DNA from: Pezizomycotina sp. ARF18
Lineage: Eukaryota > Ascomycota
Direction: 5' to 3'
Assembly (NCBI GenBank): GCA_002224055.1
Contig: AZLU01000356.1
Location: forward strand, 1-27,307
DNA: 27,307 nucleotides
This document shows positions 1 to 11,470 of the stretch, in pieces. Numbering within the stretch: the first letter of the stretch is position 1; each line of letters starts with the position of its first letter. A model generated the notes under the pieces. The model was not told where the DNA came from, did not search any database, and worked only from the letters and a program-made list of their open reading frames with translations. The position numbers and the translations under genes were made by a program.

Positions 1-380
1 TAGTGGTATCTTAAGTTATAGAGATATATATATGAGAAATAGTTAAAAATCTTATAATATATGCGATTAGCTATAGAGCATTTTAAAAAATTTAAAAATT
101 GTCAAAGATTTTAGTTTTTAATTAAATTTAAGAAAGAATAGCTCTTTTAATAATCTAAATAAGTATACTAAAATCTTATATTATTTATAATAAAAAATAA
201 GTTAAAGATAAAATATTAAAAATATTTACTTATAATAAAAATATATTAAGCAAAATTATTTTTATTTAAAGAATACTTTATAGCGGCGGTATAGCTAAAA
301 GTTTAAAAAGAATATTAAAAGTTAAGAATAATAATATTATATAATAAATTATTAGTTAAATTTGTCAGGTCGCGCCCCGG

Positions 381-600
381 GCGTGCCATGCTGAAACGGG
401 AGACCTTTTAGATACCATAGTAACACCTATACTATTAGCAAAAGAGTAACAAGTAAATAGCTACTTATTCAGTCGTAAGTACACTATATTAGGTAGGTAG
501 AAATTATTATATAATACTATTACCGTAGATATATATAGTCTATAGATTTAAGTTAACCTTAAAGCTTATTACTTATAAACGCTTATCTTATATTATTTTC
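381..600 (+). repeat. Degenerate direct repeat, copy 1
   Basis: Copy 1 of a diverged repeat. It begins gcgtgccatgctgaaacggg, where copy 2 at 804 reads gcgtactatattaaaacgaa; the seven differences in this stretch are all G/A or C/T transitions. Similarity continues through 'tatactattag', 'agtaaata' and 'cttattactt'. Just upstream, at 362-380, is an unusually GC-rich 'gtcaggtcgcgccccggg' that may be the repeat's true edge. It could be an LTR remnant, but no target-site duplication or internal domain was recognised. Confidence 0.65.
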
Positions 601-803
601 TTTTAAGGCGTGTTTAGTATACCGGTAATAACTACTTATATATATTATTTCTCAAAAGGTATAGTCTTTTATCTATTAGATTTTACCTAAATAAAATTAG
701 CGCTAGCACTAGAACTAGATACCTAGTACAGTTAATATAGCTAGCTCTTATTAAAACTTAAATCTAAAAAATTAATTTATTTAAATATTAAATCATGTTG
801 TAG

Positions 804-1025
804 GCGTACTATATTAAAACGAAAGACTTTTCTAATATTATAATAATATTTATACTATTAGTAAAAAGAGCAATAAGTAAATAAGCCTACATTATTTGCT
901 TATAGGTAGCCTATATTAAGTAGGTATAGGAACTACTACTATACTATAACTACTACCGCAGGTACTATGCGGTCTATAGCTCGAGTCACCTCGAGGCTTA
1001 TTACTTGTAAGGCGCGCTGTCTATA
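804..1025 (+). repeat. Degenerate direct repeat, copy 2
   Basis: Copy 2 of the repeat starting at 381, offset by 423 bases. At some sites copy 1 keeps C/G where copy 2 has T/A (start of the unit), and at others copy 2 keeps C/G (955-1015, 'gcggtctatagctcgag') where copy 1 has T/A. This shows both copies mutated independently. That is the pattern expected of RIP rather than of a single duplication of already mutated DNA. Confidence 0.65.
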
Positions 1026-1885
1026 AAATTATTTAAAAAATTGTAATTATATTTTCTTTTTGATTTATTTTATTAATAATATAATAATAACTTTAAAAAA
1101 CATAATTTTTTTTTAAAAATTAATTTAATAAAAAGAAATCTTAGAAAAAAATATTATATTTAATTATTTTATAAATATATTTTTTAAAAAAAAACTTTTA
1201 AAGATTTATTTATATTTTAAAATCTTTTTAAAAATTATAAAAAAAGAAACTAAATATAAATTATAAAAAAAAGTTAGCGTGATAACTTTTTTTATTAATA
1301 ATTAACTCTGATCTATTTATAAAATAACTTTACTTAACTTTATATTATAAAAATTAGTTAATATACTTATGTCTAATAAATTAAGTTATTTATCAGACTG
1401 TTAAATTTTAAGACTCTTATAGTATCTTAGGACTAGATAATTTTTTTTTAGATATAACTTTAAAACTAATAGAAAATAAAATACTATTAAAGAGAGGTTT
1501 ATAAGCTAAAAAGAAGAATTTTTTTTTTTCCTTTAAGACTTTTCTCTTCCTTCCTACTTAGATAACTTTAGCCTCCTTCTAACTACCTCGTCCTAATTAG
1601 TTACTTATAAATTATATAGATGGTCCTGTAATTTTACGTAATCTCAATAGAATCCTGCTGTGTAAATTCTGATTAGTCTGACCCTCCTAAGTCGGGTAAA
1701 TTTTTTTTTATAAAGTATATATATATTATATATATATATTATTTTATTATTTAATAAAATCAAATAAAATAAATAAAATAAAATAAAATAATAATAAAAT
1801 ATATACATAGGGGAAAAAAATAAAAAATAAAAATAAAAAAAGCAGGGCTGCGCTCGTCAACCTGCTTTACTCTTTGCTCGTGAGC

Positions 1886-3290
1886 ATGACAGAGGAAAGG
1901 AATAAAGAACCGGACGTACTCGGCTGCCGTCCTCATGAAGTCAGAACCCCGTATGGAAGGAACGCTTAAAATCAAAGGTGTGACTTCGATAACTATCGTG
2001 GAGGATATAACCGCGAATGAGCTGCTTAAGGGTATGGGTACATGGGTTTCCAAGCCAGCAGCCTCCACACGGCAATGGAGATATCGACAAGATGGTAAGA
2101 TGACGATGCGTTCCTTGATTCATTTCTTTCTTTCTTTCCTTCTTGGTCCCTTCTTTTTTCTCCCGTTGCTTCTTCAAAACTTAATCCTTAAACTACCTTT
2201 TTTATTCATTTCTTTAATTATATATATATTGCTATGTATTTCTGTATTAATATTTTTTTTCTTTCTCTCTTTCCCTTAACTCTTCGATACAAGCGAAATT
2301 GGCGCTCACAAGAAGACCCATCCTTCAGGTCAACGATATTCCTGGGTTACACCTCTATCTTATATCATCCGGCCTCCGCGAGACGCTTCGTTACCTCGTG
2401 CGACACCGCAAATCTCGGCTATTGTGACTACTTGCAGGAGGGTGAGGAAGATTTCATCAAATGCTTCGCACCGACCTACCTAGGATCTTTCCACCTTGAC
2501 GGAACTACCCTTCGCAAGAAGGGTATGAATCGGATAGGAAACCTCTCGTGCCCAATAATAACTACTGCAAATTTGAGGACTGGTTGATACCTATACTGAC
2601 AAGATGCTGGAGGAGCAGGAGGCTTCGTCTTCTTTGCCTGAGGAGGACCGTATCCACTGGACGCCCTCGAAAGTTATAGCAGGCTCGGAAAGGAGATGCC
2701 AACGAAGAGAGCGTGTACTATTGGGCTTACAGAATGACATACCGGTGTTCTGCCCGGCGCTCACGGACGGTTCGCTGGAGATATGCTATTTTTTCACACC
2801 TTCAAGTCGGCGCCCGCACAGCTCCGTATCGACGTCGTAGAAGATATCAGAAGGATAAATATGGCTTTCAATGAAGGCGCACTGCGCGGGATGATCGTCC
2901 TCGGCGGCGGCGTGGTCAAGCACCACAATTGCAAACCGCCTGTTTGATGAGAAACGGCGCGGAGTTTGCAGTATTCATCAACACGGCGAATGAATTCGAC
3001 GGCAGTGATGCCGGGGCTAGACGGACGAGGCGGTAAGCTGGGGAAAAATAAAGATGGATGCCTCATCTGTAAAGGTCGTTTTTTTTTCCCCAGTGGTCCT
3101 TCTTTCACATATATTCAGTCCTCTTTCTGCTCGTTTCGATCTCCTGACATTCAGTTATCACCACCACGGTTTGGTTCCAGGTGTAGCCGACGCGACTCTA
3201 GTTTTTCCGTTGCTCGTCGCCGCCACGTTCGCAGAGCTTGAAAGTTCATCAAAGAAGGGGCTGGGGAACAGCAGTCCCAGGACTGAATGA
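1886..3290 (+). CDS. DYS1: Deoxyhypusine synthase (frameshifted reading)
   Basis: The enzyme transfers the aminobutyl group of spermidine to one lysine of eIF5A, the first step of hypusine formation, in the cytosol and using NAD. The start ATG at 1886 opens [11 protein letters not shown], followed after a one-base shift by AAVLMKSEP. Visible family segments are [109 protein letters not shown] and EAVSWGKIK. The catalytic lysine of the SWGK motif is codon 3045-3047. Two introns fit: 2095-2293 (gtaaga, branch cttaac, cgatacaag) and about 3075-3180, after which comes [16 protein letters not shown]. The stop is at 3288. At least eight one-base shifts break the frame (for example near 1922, 2040 and 3186), yet the motifs survive in the right order, so I read it as a real gene in noisy sequence rather than a pseudogene. 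Confidence 0.9.
2095..2293 (+). other. Intron 1 of deoxyhypusine synthase
   Basis: Donor gtaaga at 2095, a T-rich body, a branch-like cttaac near 2276 and acceptor aag at 2293. It joins the DKM-ending exon to the exon that leads into IFLGYTS. The ORF read straight through here is mostly Phe/Leu/Ile, typical of translated pyrimidine-rich intron sequence. Confidence 0.75.
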
Positions 3291-4296
3291 TGTTGACCTG
3301 CACGTAAATATATCGAGGGTAGCTTATAGAATCGGTGTCTTGTTAGTGTTACGAATGGGAGAATCTCAAGCGTGTAATATGTTGCGAGGGAGCGACATTC
3401 GTCCGTATACGCATGTACCATTCTTCTCTTTATTTTTCCTTATCTTTGTTATTACCATGTCCATGCTTCTCAGTAACATGTTCGAATCTGCCAGCCTTTC
3501 GAAATTCATCAAAGAAGCAAATCACCGAAGGTATGGTTTGATTTTCGTAGTCAACGATAAAAGGAAACATATTCTTGCCTTGATAAAATTTTTCTTAACT
3601 ATAAAAGTCGCTTTCGATTTAAGTATATATGTATCTTCTTATAGAAACAGTCAACGGTTCAGATTCCATGACTTGCAATGGAGCAATCTGTACATCAGCA
3701 TTGCACCAGACCAGAATACAGAGAAAATTATGAGTGATAGGAATGTCCACCGAAACAACGAAGCATGAAATCTATTCATTTACACTGCACAGGTGTGCAA
3801 AGGTTGGAAGAATCGATAAGGGTCATTTGAACATGCTGTAATTGGTTAACATAAGAGCCATCACGGTGGAAATATCGTATGCTTGTGACTTGTTGTATAG
3901 TACACGAAAGAATACATCGTAGCCTTAATGGGGTCTTAAAACGCTTGCGAAATGGGAAGGGAAAAAGAAGGACAAAAAAAAGGGAAAAAAAAGGAAAAAA
4001 AAAGAAAAAAAAAAAAAAAAAAAAAAAAGAAAACAGAAGAGAACATATGGGAAGCCGGGGAGGAGAAGGAGATCAAGAAAGGGAAAGAGGGAGGGAGGAG
4101 AGGACGAGGGAAGAAAGGAAATACAAGGAATGGGCCAAAGAGATGGCGGGGGCTGATACTAGCATGCAGCACAAAGCTTTTATCCAAGATTATTGTTAGT
4201 GATTATCAAGTAGCTATACTTATAAGTATGCTTATATGTACCTGTATGAATGAAAATAAAATAAAAGAAAAAGACGAAAGAAAGACGAAACCAAGT
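3291..4296. other. Convergent intergenic region, purine-rich tract
   Basis: This lies between the 3' ends of two convergent genes. It contains a strongly purine-rich tract at about 3950-4145 (AAG/AAAG/GGGA, including an uninterrupted A run near 4011-4028). Its translation gives a lysine/glutamate-rich frame on the plus strand that is low complexity and not a credible gene. The ORF spanning 3238-3768 has no family features. No RNA gene was recognised. Confidence 0.6.
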
Positions 4297-7200
4297 CTAC
4301 AAACCGCGTTCATTTGAGAAGACCCTATCTTCAATCAATAATACCAAACATTCTCCTAAGCTTGGGAATTTCTCTTTTCTCGGTGGAATGAAAGCGATTC
4401 GTTTCCGCTGTAACTCCTCGTCCTCTTCTTCAAGCCTATTAATTCTTGTGTTCGGGATCTCGTGATTGGCACCATGCCTTTGTGAGGTCGACATGAAGCC
4501 AGAAAGGCGGAAAGATCTAATGGAACCATTTTGCCTCGTGCTCCGTTCAGGGTTGGTTTCGCGCCTGAAGCCGAGCTTGGCCGTGACATATCTGAGGTTT
4601 GAGACGCAACAGCGCTACGCAGCCGTTTTGTTTCCTGTAATCCTTTGTGGCCTTTGGAACTGCGGTTCCACCACCTTTTCTTGGAAACAGGGATCGTAAT
4701 GTTTGAGTCTTTGGAGAAACAAAAAAAAATTTTTTTGCAAGCGGTTACCATACTGAGATGCAAATGGAATGTGTTTGACAATAGTGAATTTTATTTATTT
4801 ATTCATTATTTTTTTTTTTAAAAAAAAAAAAAGAGGGGAGGTGAGGGGCAGAGAATCGGAAGCCAGGATAGGGCAGGGCAAGGAAAAGCTATTTTTTACC
4901 TGTTTTCGCACGGTCTGGCTGCTCTCGGAAGCCAACGCTGTCGCGACCAACAAGACCGTCATTAAGAGAGGAATCCGATGAGTCTGGGGATAGTGGTCGA
5001 CCGACCCCACTTCGACGGGATATGACGTCTTCATCATCGTCACTGGAGGAATCGGCCAAATCTGCTCTGCCATGACCGTTCACCAATGATTTGCTTGCTA
5101 GTGACAACTTTCTTATCACCTAAGGTCGTATCACCGTTCCTCAGCGAGCCACGACCAAAAAATCCACCTGGTTTGCTTTTTTGTGTGACACCTTTTTTCT
5201 TTGCTGTACCTTCGTCCGAGCTGTCAGGAGAGTACTCCCGCTGCCTGGCCGCGTCGTACCAAATATCCCATTTGTCGTGCTTTGGCGACCGCGAAACCCA
5301 ATCTGGAACGGGGGTTTGTCCTTGGTCCCCTGCCGCCGTTTTCCGCCCCATTTTCTGGATTTTTCGCCCACCGGCTTGCAGCCAAGCCCTTGCTGAGACC
5401 AGCAAAGGGTTCCATTCCATTTGCTGATGGATCGCGAGCTGGATGGATATCAGACGGAGATGACCTCATAGTCTTTCTGAGGGTCGTCATGCCCTTTTTT
5501 GCACTACGACCTCCGCTGGTGTTTGAATATTTTCGCCGAAATGACGATTCGGATGCATGGGATAAGGATGAGCTTGATGCCGACCTCCGCAAATTACGCG
5601 CAGGTCGCGGAGTCGAACCAACCCGCTCGCTGGAATCTTTGGTGGACGTCCCTTGCAGTAACCTTTGATTGGATTGGTCTCTTGGAGACGTTGGTTTCAA
5701 AGGTTTGCTAGATGCTCCGTTTGAAATAGCTTCCATGGCATTCGATTGAGTATTTGGTAGAGCGGGAGCGTCTAGCTTTTGGAACTATTGTATGAGAGAT
5801 CACCAAACGCTTCATACGCATCGGAATATATCGATTCCCCTGAATCGGACTCATACCGTTCTTCCTCTAGACTTCTTTCCAATGTATCTGGATTAAGAGG
5901 CGCAGCCACTAATTGCTTTGAGGAAGAAGCTGCACCAAGCGGATATTCGGTCGACGTCCTTCCTCCATTGGAGTTGACGGAAACAGCCCGGCATATCCAA
6001 TAACCCTAAAGCGAGGTTTTGGTTTACTTTGCCTTGATCACTGCCAGGGGAGGCTGTTTCATTACAGGGTGAGTGGGTTGTTTCTTTCTCAGGGCCGCGA
6101 TCAACGGATACGACGCCACTCGCCTGACGTGCACTTGATTTGAGATCAGGATCATTTTTAGGATAAGATCTTCATTTTCATCACATCCTGAGATGGTGTC
6201 AGGGGCCTCCGATGGTAGTTTCTCAAGTTCGTGGCTGCGCCATTATGATCCGGTTCATCTGCTGACGGGACATGTTCCTCGAGACTCCTTCCCAAGACTT
6301 GAACGTCAGGAACTGTGGCAGTTGGTCGAGTAACTCTAATGAAGCTTATGTCTTTAACCCCCTTTCGCACAATGTCTTTCGTTCCGGCATCATATTCTTT
6401 CATAGTCTTGCGCCAAAGGTGAATAAAGGTATTCCTCCTCGGCCATTTCAACAACGTTAGGCTCTTCGGAAAAGCTGACCCTGACATTCCTCCTTCTGGA
6501 ACCACCAGCAGACTTGGCGGCATCTTCGCCTGACATGATTGATGAATTGTCGCTCATGTCCCCTCGCCCTGACACTGAGCCAGAGCTGCCTCCCTTAAGT
6601 GCAGATTTCCCAGGACTAAGACTCCTCGGCGGGGGTGAGTGTTTCAGGCTCAATGAAGCTCCACGCGTAGGGGAAGGTTCAGCATGCGCTTTTGTCGATG
6701 CGCTGTTTACCTGCATCTTTGCGCTCTCCGTCTCTGATGTAGACGCTGGTGGCGATATGAAGATGTCTACCAACGCAACTGGCGGGGTCGCCGGTATAGT
6801 ACGGATGAAGGTTGCGCTGGCTCTTCAATACTTTCCGGGGTCGGTGGTATATGGACTGGGTCGTGTATCAGTGTCGATGCAGGTTGTTTCACGTTTGAGC
6901 TTGGTGACAGCTTGGAAGTCTTTCTCTTGACGACGAAAGTCGGCCGCGTCTACTCTTCCTTGCAGGATTTGCATCCTCGCTCACTTCTATGGACTTCTTG
7001 TCCTCCTTCGGACCCGAGTTCCCTCCGCGATGTCTCTCATATGGCTCTTCGAGATCCCCAAGAGATGGTATACTTGGAAGATCAGGAACTCTTCTCTTCC
7101 CGGCAGAATTTCTTTCGGCGGGTGTGCCACGCTCACGACGCTTTCTGTGCTTCTTGGCGCTGCTCTCTGGTATAATTGTCGTGATACCTTTCCTCGGGAA

Positions 7201-8266
7201 TCATTTGCAGATCGCTTGCCCAGCTTCCAACAGAACTCACTGACGCGGCATAGCCTGGATGATCCGCAGATCCGTATCGCCATCGTGCTCCGCAGACACC
7301 CCGCTTCTGCCCTAGATCTTTTCTTCTTCGGTCCACTAGCTACCTCGGAAGAAATTTGCTTGCTTGCCAAGAGCTTTTGCTGCTGCAACATGATCTGTCT
7401 CGCTAAAAGCACGGCTTGTTCGTTAACACCTTGAGAAGAGCTCGATGATGCGGCAGATGAGACCGTGTGCCTTCGGATCGTTTGCTCTCAGGCTACCACC
7501 CGATGCAATCTATTATCAAATGTGCGCTCCTCATTGGCCGTCCCTTCTTCCGCATGGTGCCAGCCTTTAGACGGGAACTGAAACTATGCGGACTCGGCCT
7601 TGACCCTGTCTCGCGCGAGCAGCATTATGAGGCGCATGCATTGAAGTTCTAAGCCAACATTCTGCCTCAAATTCGATGGTGATGCCCCACCGAAATCGTT
7701 GCTCTGAGCTTCGTCTTTTGTGACACCGCGTCGATCAAATGGTTCATGAAAGCTCACGTCAGGCACGTAATCCTCGCCGTTGGTTTGTTGATACCCTTGT
7801 CTACGTCGCCCGCCAAATTTTGGAACAGGTGGACTTTTGTTTTTCCGAGCAGTCGACGCAGCCTTTTTCGGTATTCCATCAACGCCCCTGTACTATTCGA
7901 TCCGCGCGAGGAGGGGGCTCGGTATTCCGTAAACCCGCTTTTTTGGAGCCGATGAGCTGCCCCCCCGTTGAGAACGAGTTTGACCAGGGCCCATTAGAAA
8001 AGTTATCCCGACTCTGAGATCTGCTACCAGGACTCCCTTCCTGAGCCACCCTATCCGCTCAGACATGGAAGATTCGCTTCCCCTCCGGACTAGGCTTGTC
8101 TCACTATGCGTCGTTCCATCCGCTTCGTAACAATGGTGGCTGGAGAAGTGGTAGGCTTGGGAGAGGAATGAAGCGCGGCTGCCGCGGCGGATTGCGACAG
8201 TGTCGGCGTCTGGCTGCGGGGCGCCGGTGTGGAAGCACGAGCAGCTGCTAACGCGTACGGATTCAT
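4297..8266 (-). CDS. Large disordered Ser/Arg-rich protein, possibly Seg1-like
   Basis: The minus-strand start at 8266 gives MNPYALAAARAS followed by LSQSAAAAALHSS and TIVTKRMERR, an Ala-rich N-terminus plus 'TKRM-RR' that I associate with a large filamentous-ascomycete family related to eisosome Seg1/Eis1-type plasma-membrane proteins. Further in come basic/serine blocks: SLGDLEEPYERHRGG (about 7070-7030), SLSPGKSALKGGS and RRNVRVSFSEEPNVVE (about 6620-6440), RRSASSSSLSHASE (about 5590-5540), then SRFADSSSDDDED near 5060 and LSPDSSDSS near 4990. A final exon after an intron at 4680-4899 has KKRWWNRSSKGHKG, then RINRLEEEDEELQRKR, ending at 4297. The frame changes many times, consistent with one-base indels (for example an extra base in the run near 5057). 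No catalytic domain is seen. Family membership is from memory and tentative; the existence of one long minus-strand gene is better supported. Confidence 0.45.
4680..4899 (-). other. Intron with poly(A)/poly(T) dyads in the Seg1-like gene
   Basis: Minus-strand donor gtaaaa at 4899 and acceptor aag at 4680-4682. The intron contains adjoining homopolymers: an A run into a T run near 4720-4737 and a T run into an A run near 4808-4831. Both exon edges keep an open frame: the upstream exon ends near REQPDRAKTG, the downstream one starts near KRWWNRSSKG. Confidence 0.5.
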
Positions 8267-9761
8267 CTCGGAGGGCTAGAGGGTGGGGAGAGAAAGGGAG
8301 AGAAAAGGGGAGAATGACATGTTAACTACTCTGGCCTGAGTGTATGAAGGGAAGCACAATTTGATAATTTTGCCACTTGCTTAAACTTTTGTGCTTATCT
8401 AGAGCGAAACGCTACAAAATTGAAGAAGAGGGGGAAGTCCCCGAAAGAAGAGAAGAGGAGGGAGAGGATACTTACAGGCTGATGGTGGGAATGCGGTCTA
8501 TGGCGATGAGAAAACATAATTTTTGGTTTCTATCGAGCGGAGGATCCTGAAAGGTGCAGCGACTCAGTGAGAAGCAAACTTGAACGTCTAGGGTCCAGAT
8601 GGGGGGCGTCGGGTCAACGATCCGTAAGCATGATCAAGGTTGGCTCTCGGTTTTTTTTTTTTTTTTTTTTCGAGCCCTTGGGGAGAAGATAGAGAGGTCG
8701 AACGAAGCCTTCGGAGGGGAGGAAGAAGTGGAAAAGAGGCTAAAGGAGGATAGAATCGAGCCAATAAAAACAGATGATAATATTCAGCAGAGACTTTCGG
8801 AGGCCTCGGAATGTAAAAGGGAAAGGTGTTTATTAAGTATTATTATTATTTTGTATATATATATTTTAGTCGGAAGAAAGAGAAGGGGGGGGGTTGGAAA
8901 GGAGGGATGGATATCACGAGCAAGAGCAACAATAAGGGATATTGTAGATGATGATGATGACGTGATATACTAAAGGTAAGCGTGTCTTATCATTATTATA
9001 TTATAAGGTATAAATTAAGTACTTAGTGAGGATAACAGCGTATTACTTTGATAATACTTGGTATAAGGAAAGAAACTTGACACGGGGAGCGTAATGAGCG
9101 AGACTCTCGTGTGGAATATAAATAAATAAATAAACACAAACCCCCCCCAAAAAAAAATGTGCGAAAAGGAAACGTCCGAAGGGAGGGTTGGTAGTAAATT
9201 ATCTGCCACTATATATTACTACTACGTAATTTATATTTAGATAAGATAAAATACTTATATATTATATACTTATATACTGATATTATTTTCTTGTATTAAG
9301 GTATACCTTGCTGTCAATATCTGGGACAGTGAGAGAGAGAGAGAGAGAGACTTTAGTTAAAGGAATAGACCAGCAGTGAAAAACACCATTTATAGTGGCA
9401 ATGCCAAGAGGCAGATGCCAAGGAGGGAATGGAGAAAAGGCCACAATATACTAATATAAGTAACAAACAAATCCAAACCATTTTCTCTCTATCTTTTTTT
9501 TGGGGGAGGGGATTAATAGACGGACCAGTTCGGATCGGGGAGAATCTGAGAGAGAGAGAGAGCTATGACGAAATACTTGTAATTATATATTCTAACAGTT
9601 GAGACGAATTCAGTCAGAGAAATCTGGGCGGTGTTGAAACAGATCTCTTGGCAAATTATTCATAATTTCTTTTTTTCCGTAAAGTTTTTTTTTTTTTTTT
9701 TTAAGGTTAACGTATTTTCGGTCGAAAGCACCCAGAAGTTCACAAGTTGAGAAGTTTAGAA

Positions 9762-9796
<35 letters not shown>

Positions 9797-10034
9797 CCTA
9801 TATAATAGTCCTCAAAATTTCCTAATCAGGTGTCTGTCAGCAAAACTTTTTTTTGAGGATTTGTATTTAGTAGTAGTCTGGGACCCTACGGAGTAGGTGT
9901 ATTTAGATAAAAGCTCTTTATATAACTATAAAACAAGCTAGCTCTTACTCCTTTTGGGAATTTTGTACCAATTCGAATTTTAGAAGAAGAAAGGGATATA
10001 CATCACATACACTATATCTGACAGTCGCTACACC

Positions 10035-10065
<31 letters not shown>

Positions 10066-10400
10066 AGTTACACTTACTCATCAAATACTCTCTATATCCC
10101 TTTTTTTTTTTTTTTTTGTATCTTTTTGGATCATCTCTCAACGTTCTGAAGCAGAATCAGAGAAGCAATAACTAGCAAACAGCAATTCCACCACAAGGAA
10201 CGACAAAGAAAACACTTCTTGCACCACCGGAATTTTGATATAACGTCTGGGAATAGAAAAAGGGTTGTAAGTAAATCAGCCAGCTCATTGACTTCAAACT
10301 AGAACGACTCTGCAAGGATTCAGGATTTTCGGTGCTTCGAGATATCTCTATACTTACGTATATATACATATATAGGATCAGAAATAAATAGCTCCTTCTC

Positions 10401-10431
<31 letters not shown>

Positions 10432-10483
10432 CTCTCTCTCTCTTTTCGCCCTCAGGGAAATCTCATTCTATTATATCGCCACC
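8267..10483. other. Divergent intergenic region, promoter and 5' leader of eIF1A
   Basis: The 2.2 kb between the divergent Seg1-like and eIF1A genes holds no convincing gene. It is dense in simple sequence: T run 8650-8671, GA repeats near 9331-9350 and 9548-9562, T runs near 9686-9702 and 9763-9790, an A run near 10036-10063, a T run near 10101-10117, and a CT microsatellite at about 10397-10442. CT-rich tracts just upstream of start codons are common in fungal housekeeping promoters and leaders, which fits eIF1A starting at 10484. The plus ORF at 8599-8973 is low complexity. Confidence 0.6.
10397..10442 (+). promoter_or_regulatory. CT-rich microsatellite before eIF1A
   Basis: A (CT)n tract with short TTTC interruptions ends about 40 bases before the eIF1A ATG. 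Pyrimidine-rich tracts at this position are typical of strongly expressed filamentous-fungal genes and often surround transcription starts. The role here is inferred from position only. Confidence 0.4.
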
Positions 10484-11470
10484 ATGCCTAAGAATAAAGG
10501 AAAAGTAAGAACAACATTTCCCTAACTCTCTCTTCCAAATCAGCCTCCGTAGCAATAAATTTGGGGGGGGGAACCTAAGAAAAGCACCAGAGTTACTTTT
10601 CTTTCGTTACTACTGATCCGCCCAAGCTTCGAGGAATGGAGACAGAAAGGAAGCTCGCTTATAACAAGCCTTTTGGCCTTAACTAATGATGAATTCGTGT
10701 ATCTATAGGGAGGTAAAACAGGAGGCGTGGGAAGAACGAGAACGACAACGAAAAGCGAGAATTGACATTCAAGGAGGACGGCCAAGGTAAATATCCATTC
10801 CCAAAGCTTTACATCCTCACACCCTCTTTCTTTTCTTTCTTTTAATAATAGGGACGGAGTCCACGCAGATGGTCGCTACCTGCAGCCGACGAGTTCGCAT
10901 TAGGCTAATCATGTCACTCGGTAACTACCACAGAGTATGCACAAGTAGTCAAGATGCTTGGTAACGGCCGCTTAGAAGCGCTCTGCTTTGACGGTGAAAA
11001 AAGGCTTGCCCATATTAGAGGAAAGCTTCGGAAGAAGGTCAGTGTGTCAAAGATTCCCTCCATTTGAAGCTTAATGCGACTTTCCTGGCCTATATACAAG
11101 AACCAAATATCATCTACATGTATCTAGCCGCCAGTGCGTTATTTTACTCTTTTTTATTCTAATTTTATTTTATTTGAATTGCTATTTTGTATGTATTGAA
11201 AGGCTAACGATGTTTCACAACTTGTATAGGTCTGGATCAACCAAGGCGACATAATATTGCTATCACTACGAGACTACCAGGATGAAAAAGGAGATGTGAT
11301 CTCTGAAATACACAGCAGACGAAGCGCGTAATCTAAAGGCTTACGGCGAGCTCCCAGAGTCCGCCAAGATCAATGAAGGCACATTTGAGCTGGAGGGCAT
11401 GGATGAGTGCGGAGTCGACTTTGGCATGGAAGGGGAAGGCGATTCCGATGTGGATATCGACCGGATTTAA
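10484..11470 (+). CDS. TIF11: Translation initiation factor eIF1A
   Basis: eIF1A binds the A-site of the 40S subunit and promotes scanning and start-codon selection. Exon 1 (10484-10504) encodes MPKNKGK, with a strong start context gccaccATGc. Exon 2 (10709-10786) has GGK, then [20 protein letters not shown]. Exon 3 (10934-11037) encodes [20 protein letters not shown] and the OB-fold segment [12 protein letters not shown]. Exon 4 (11230-11470) has [20 protein letters not shown], then [17 protein letters not shown] and an acidic tail ending DSDVDIDRI. The introns have branch sites ctaat or gctaac. Length, about 150 residues, is normal. Two one-base shifts break it: a run of four A at 10715-10718 that should be five, and an extra T near 11302. 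Both lie in otherwise near-perfect family sequence. Confidence 0.95.

Larger units (their letters stand above)
1..1885. repeat. AT-rich block with RIP-like repeat relics
   Basis: This stretch is extremely AT-rich (bases 1-360 and 1020-1550 are almost only A and T) and holds no credible coding region. Small islands of higher GC remain, for example around 368-390 and 955-1020. Two related segments in direct orientation lie at about 381-600 and 804-1025 (listed separately). In ascomycetes such blocks are normally transposon remains mutated by repeat-induced point mutation. I see no transposase or reverse-transcriptase frame left. Positions 1720-1850 are nearly pure A/T and form the immediate upstream region of the deoxyhypusine synthase gene. 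Confidence 0.75.

Noticed and set aside
381-1025. Intact LTR retrotransposon
   Set aside because: The two copies are only 423 bases apart with no coding remains or clear terminal and target-site signatures.
1760-2177. Minus-strand ORFs opposite deoxyhypusine synthase
   Set aside because: Shadows of the real exon and its intron; the plus strand carries recognised enzyme motifs.
3238-3768. 176-residue plus-strand ORF
   Set aside because: It overlaps the last exon of deoxyhypusine synthase in another frame and then runs through AT-rich 3' flank; no domain, composition or splice evidence supports it.
3879-4317. Lysine-rich ORFs on plus strand and Phe-rich ORF opposite
   Set aside because: Translation of a purine-rich simple-sequence tract; no family features.
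8599-8973. 124-residue plus-strand ORF
   Set aside because: Starts before a 22-base T run and continues in low-complexity GA/AT sequence; likely random in the promoter spacer.
10715-11302. Programmed frameshifting in eIF1A
   Set aside because: Two unrelated shifts of opposite sign with no slippery heptamer or downstream structure, in a gene not known for recoding; sequence error fits better.
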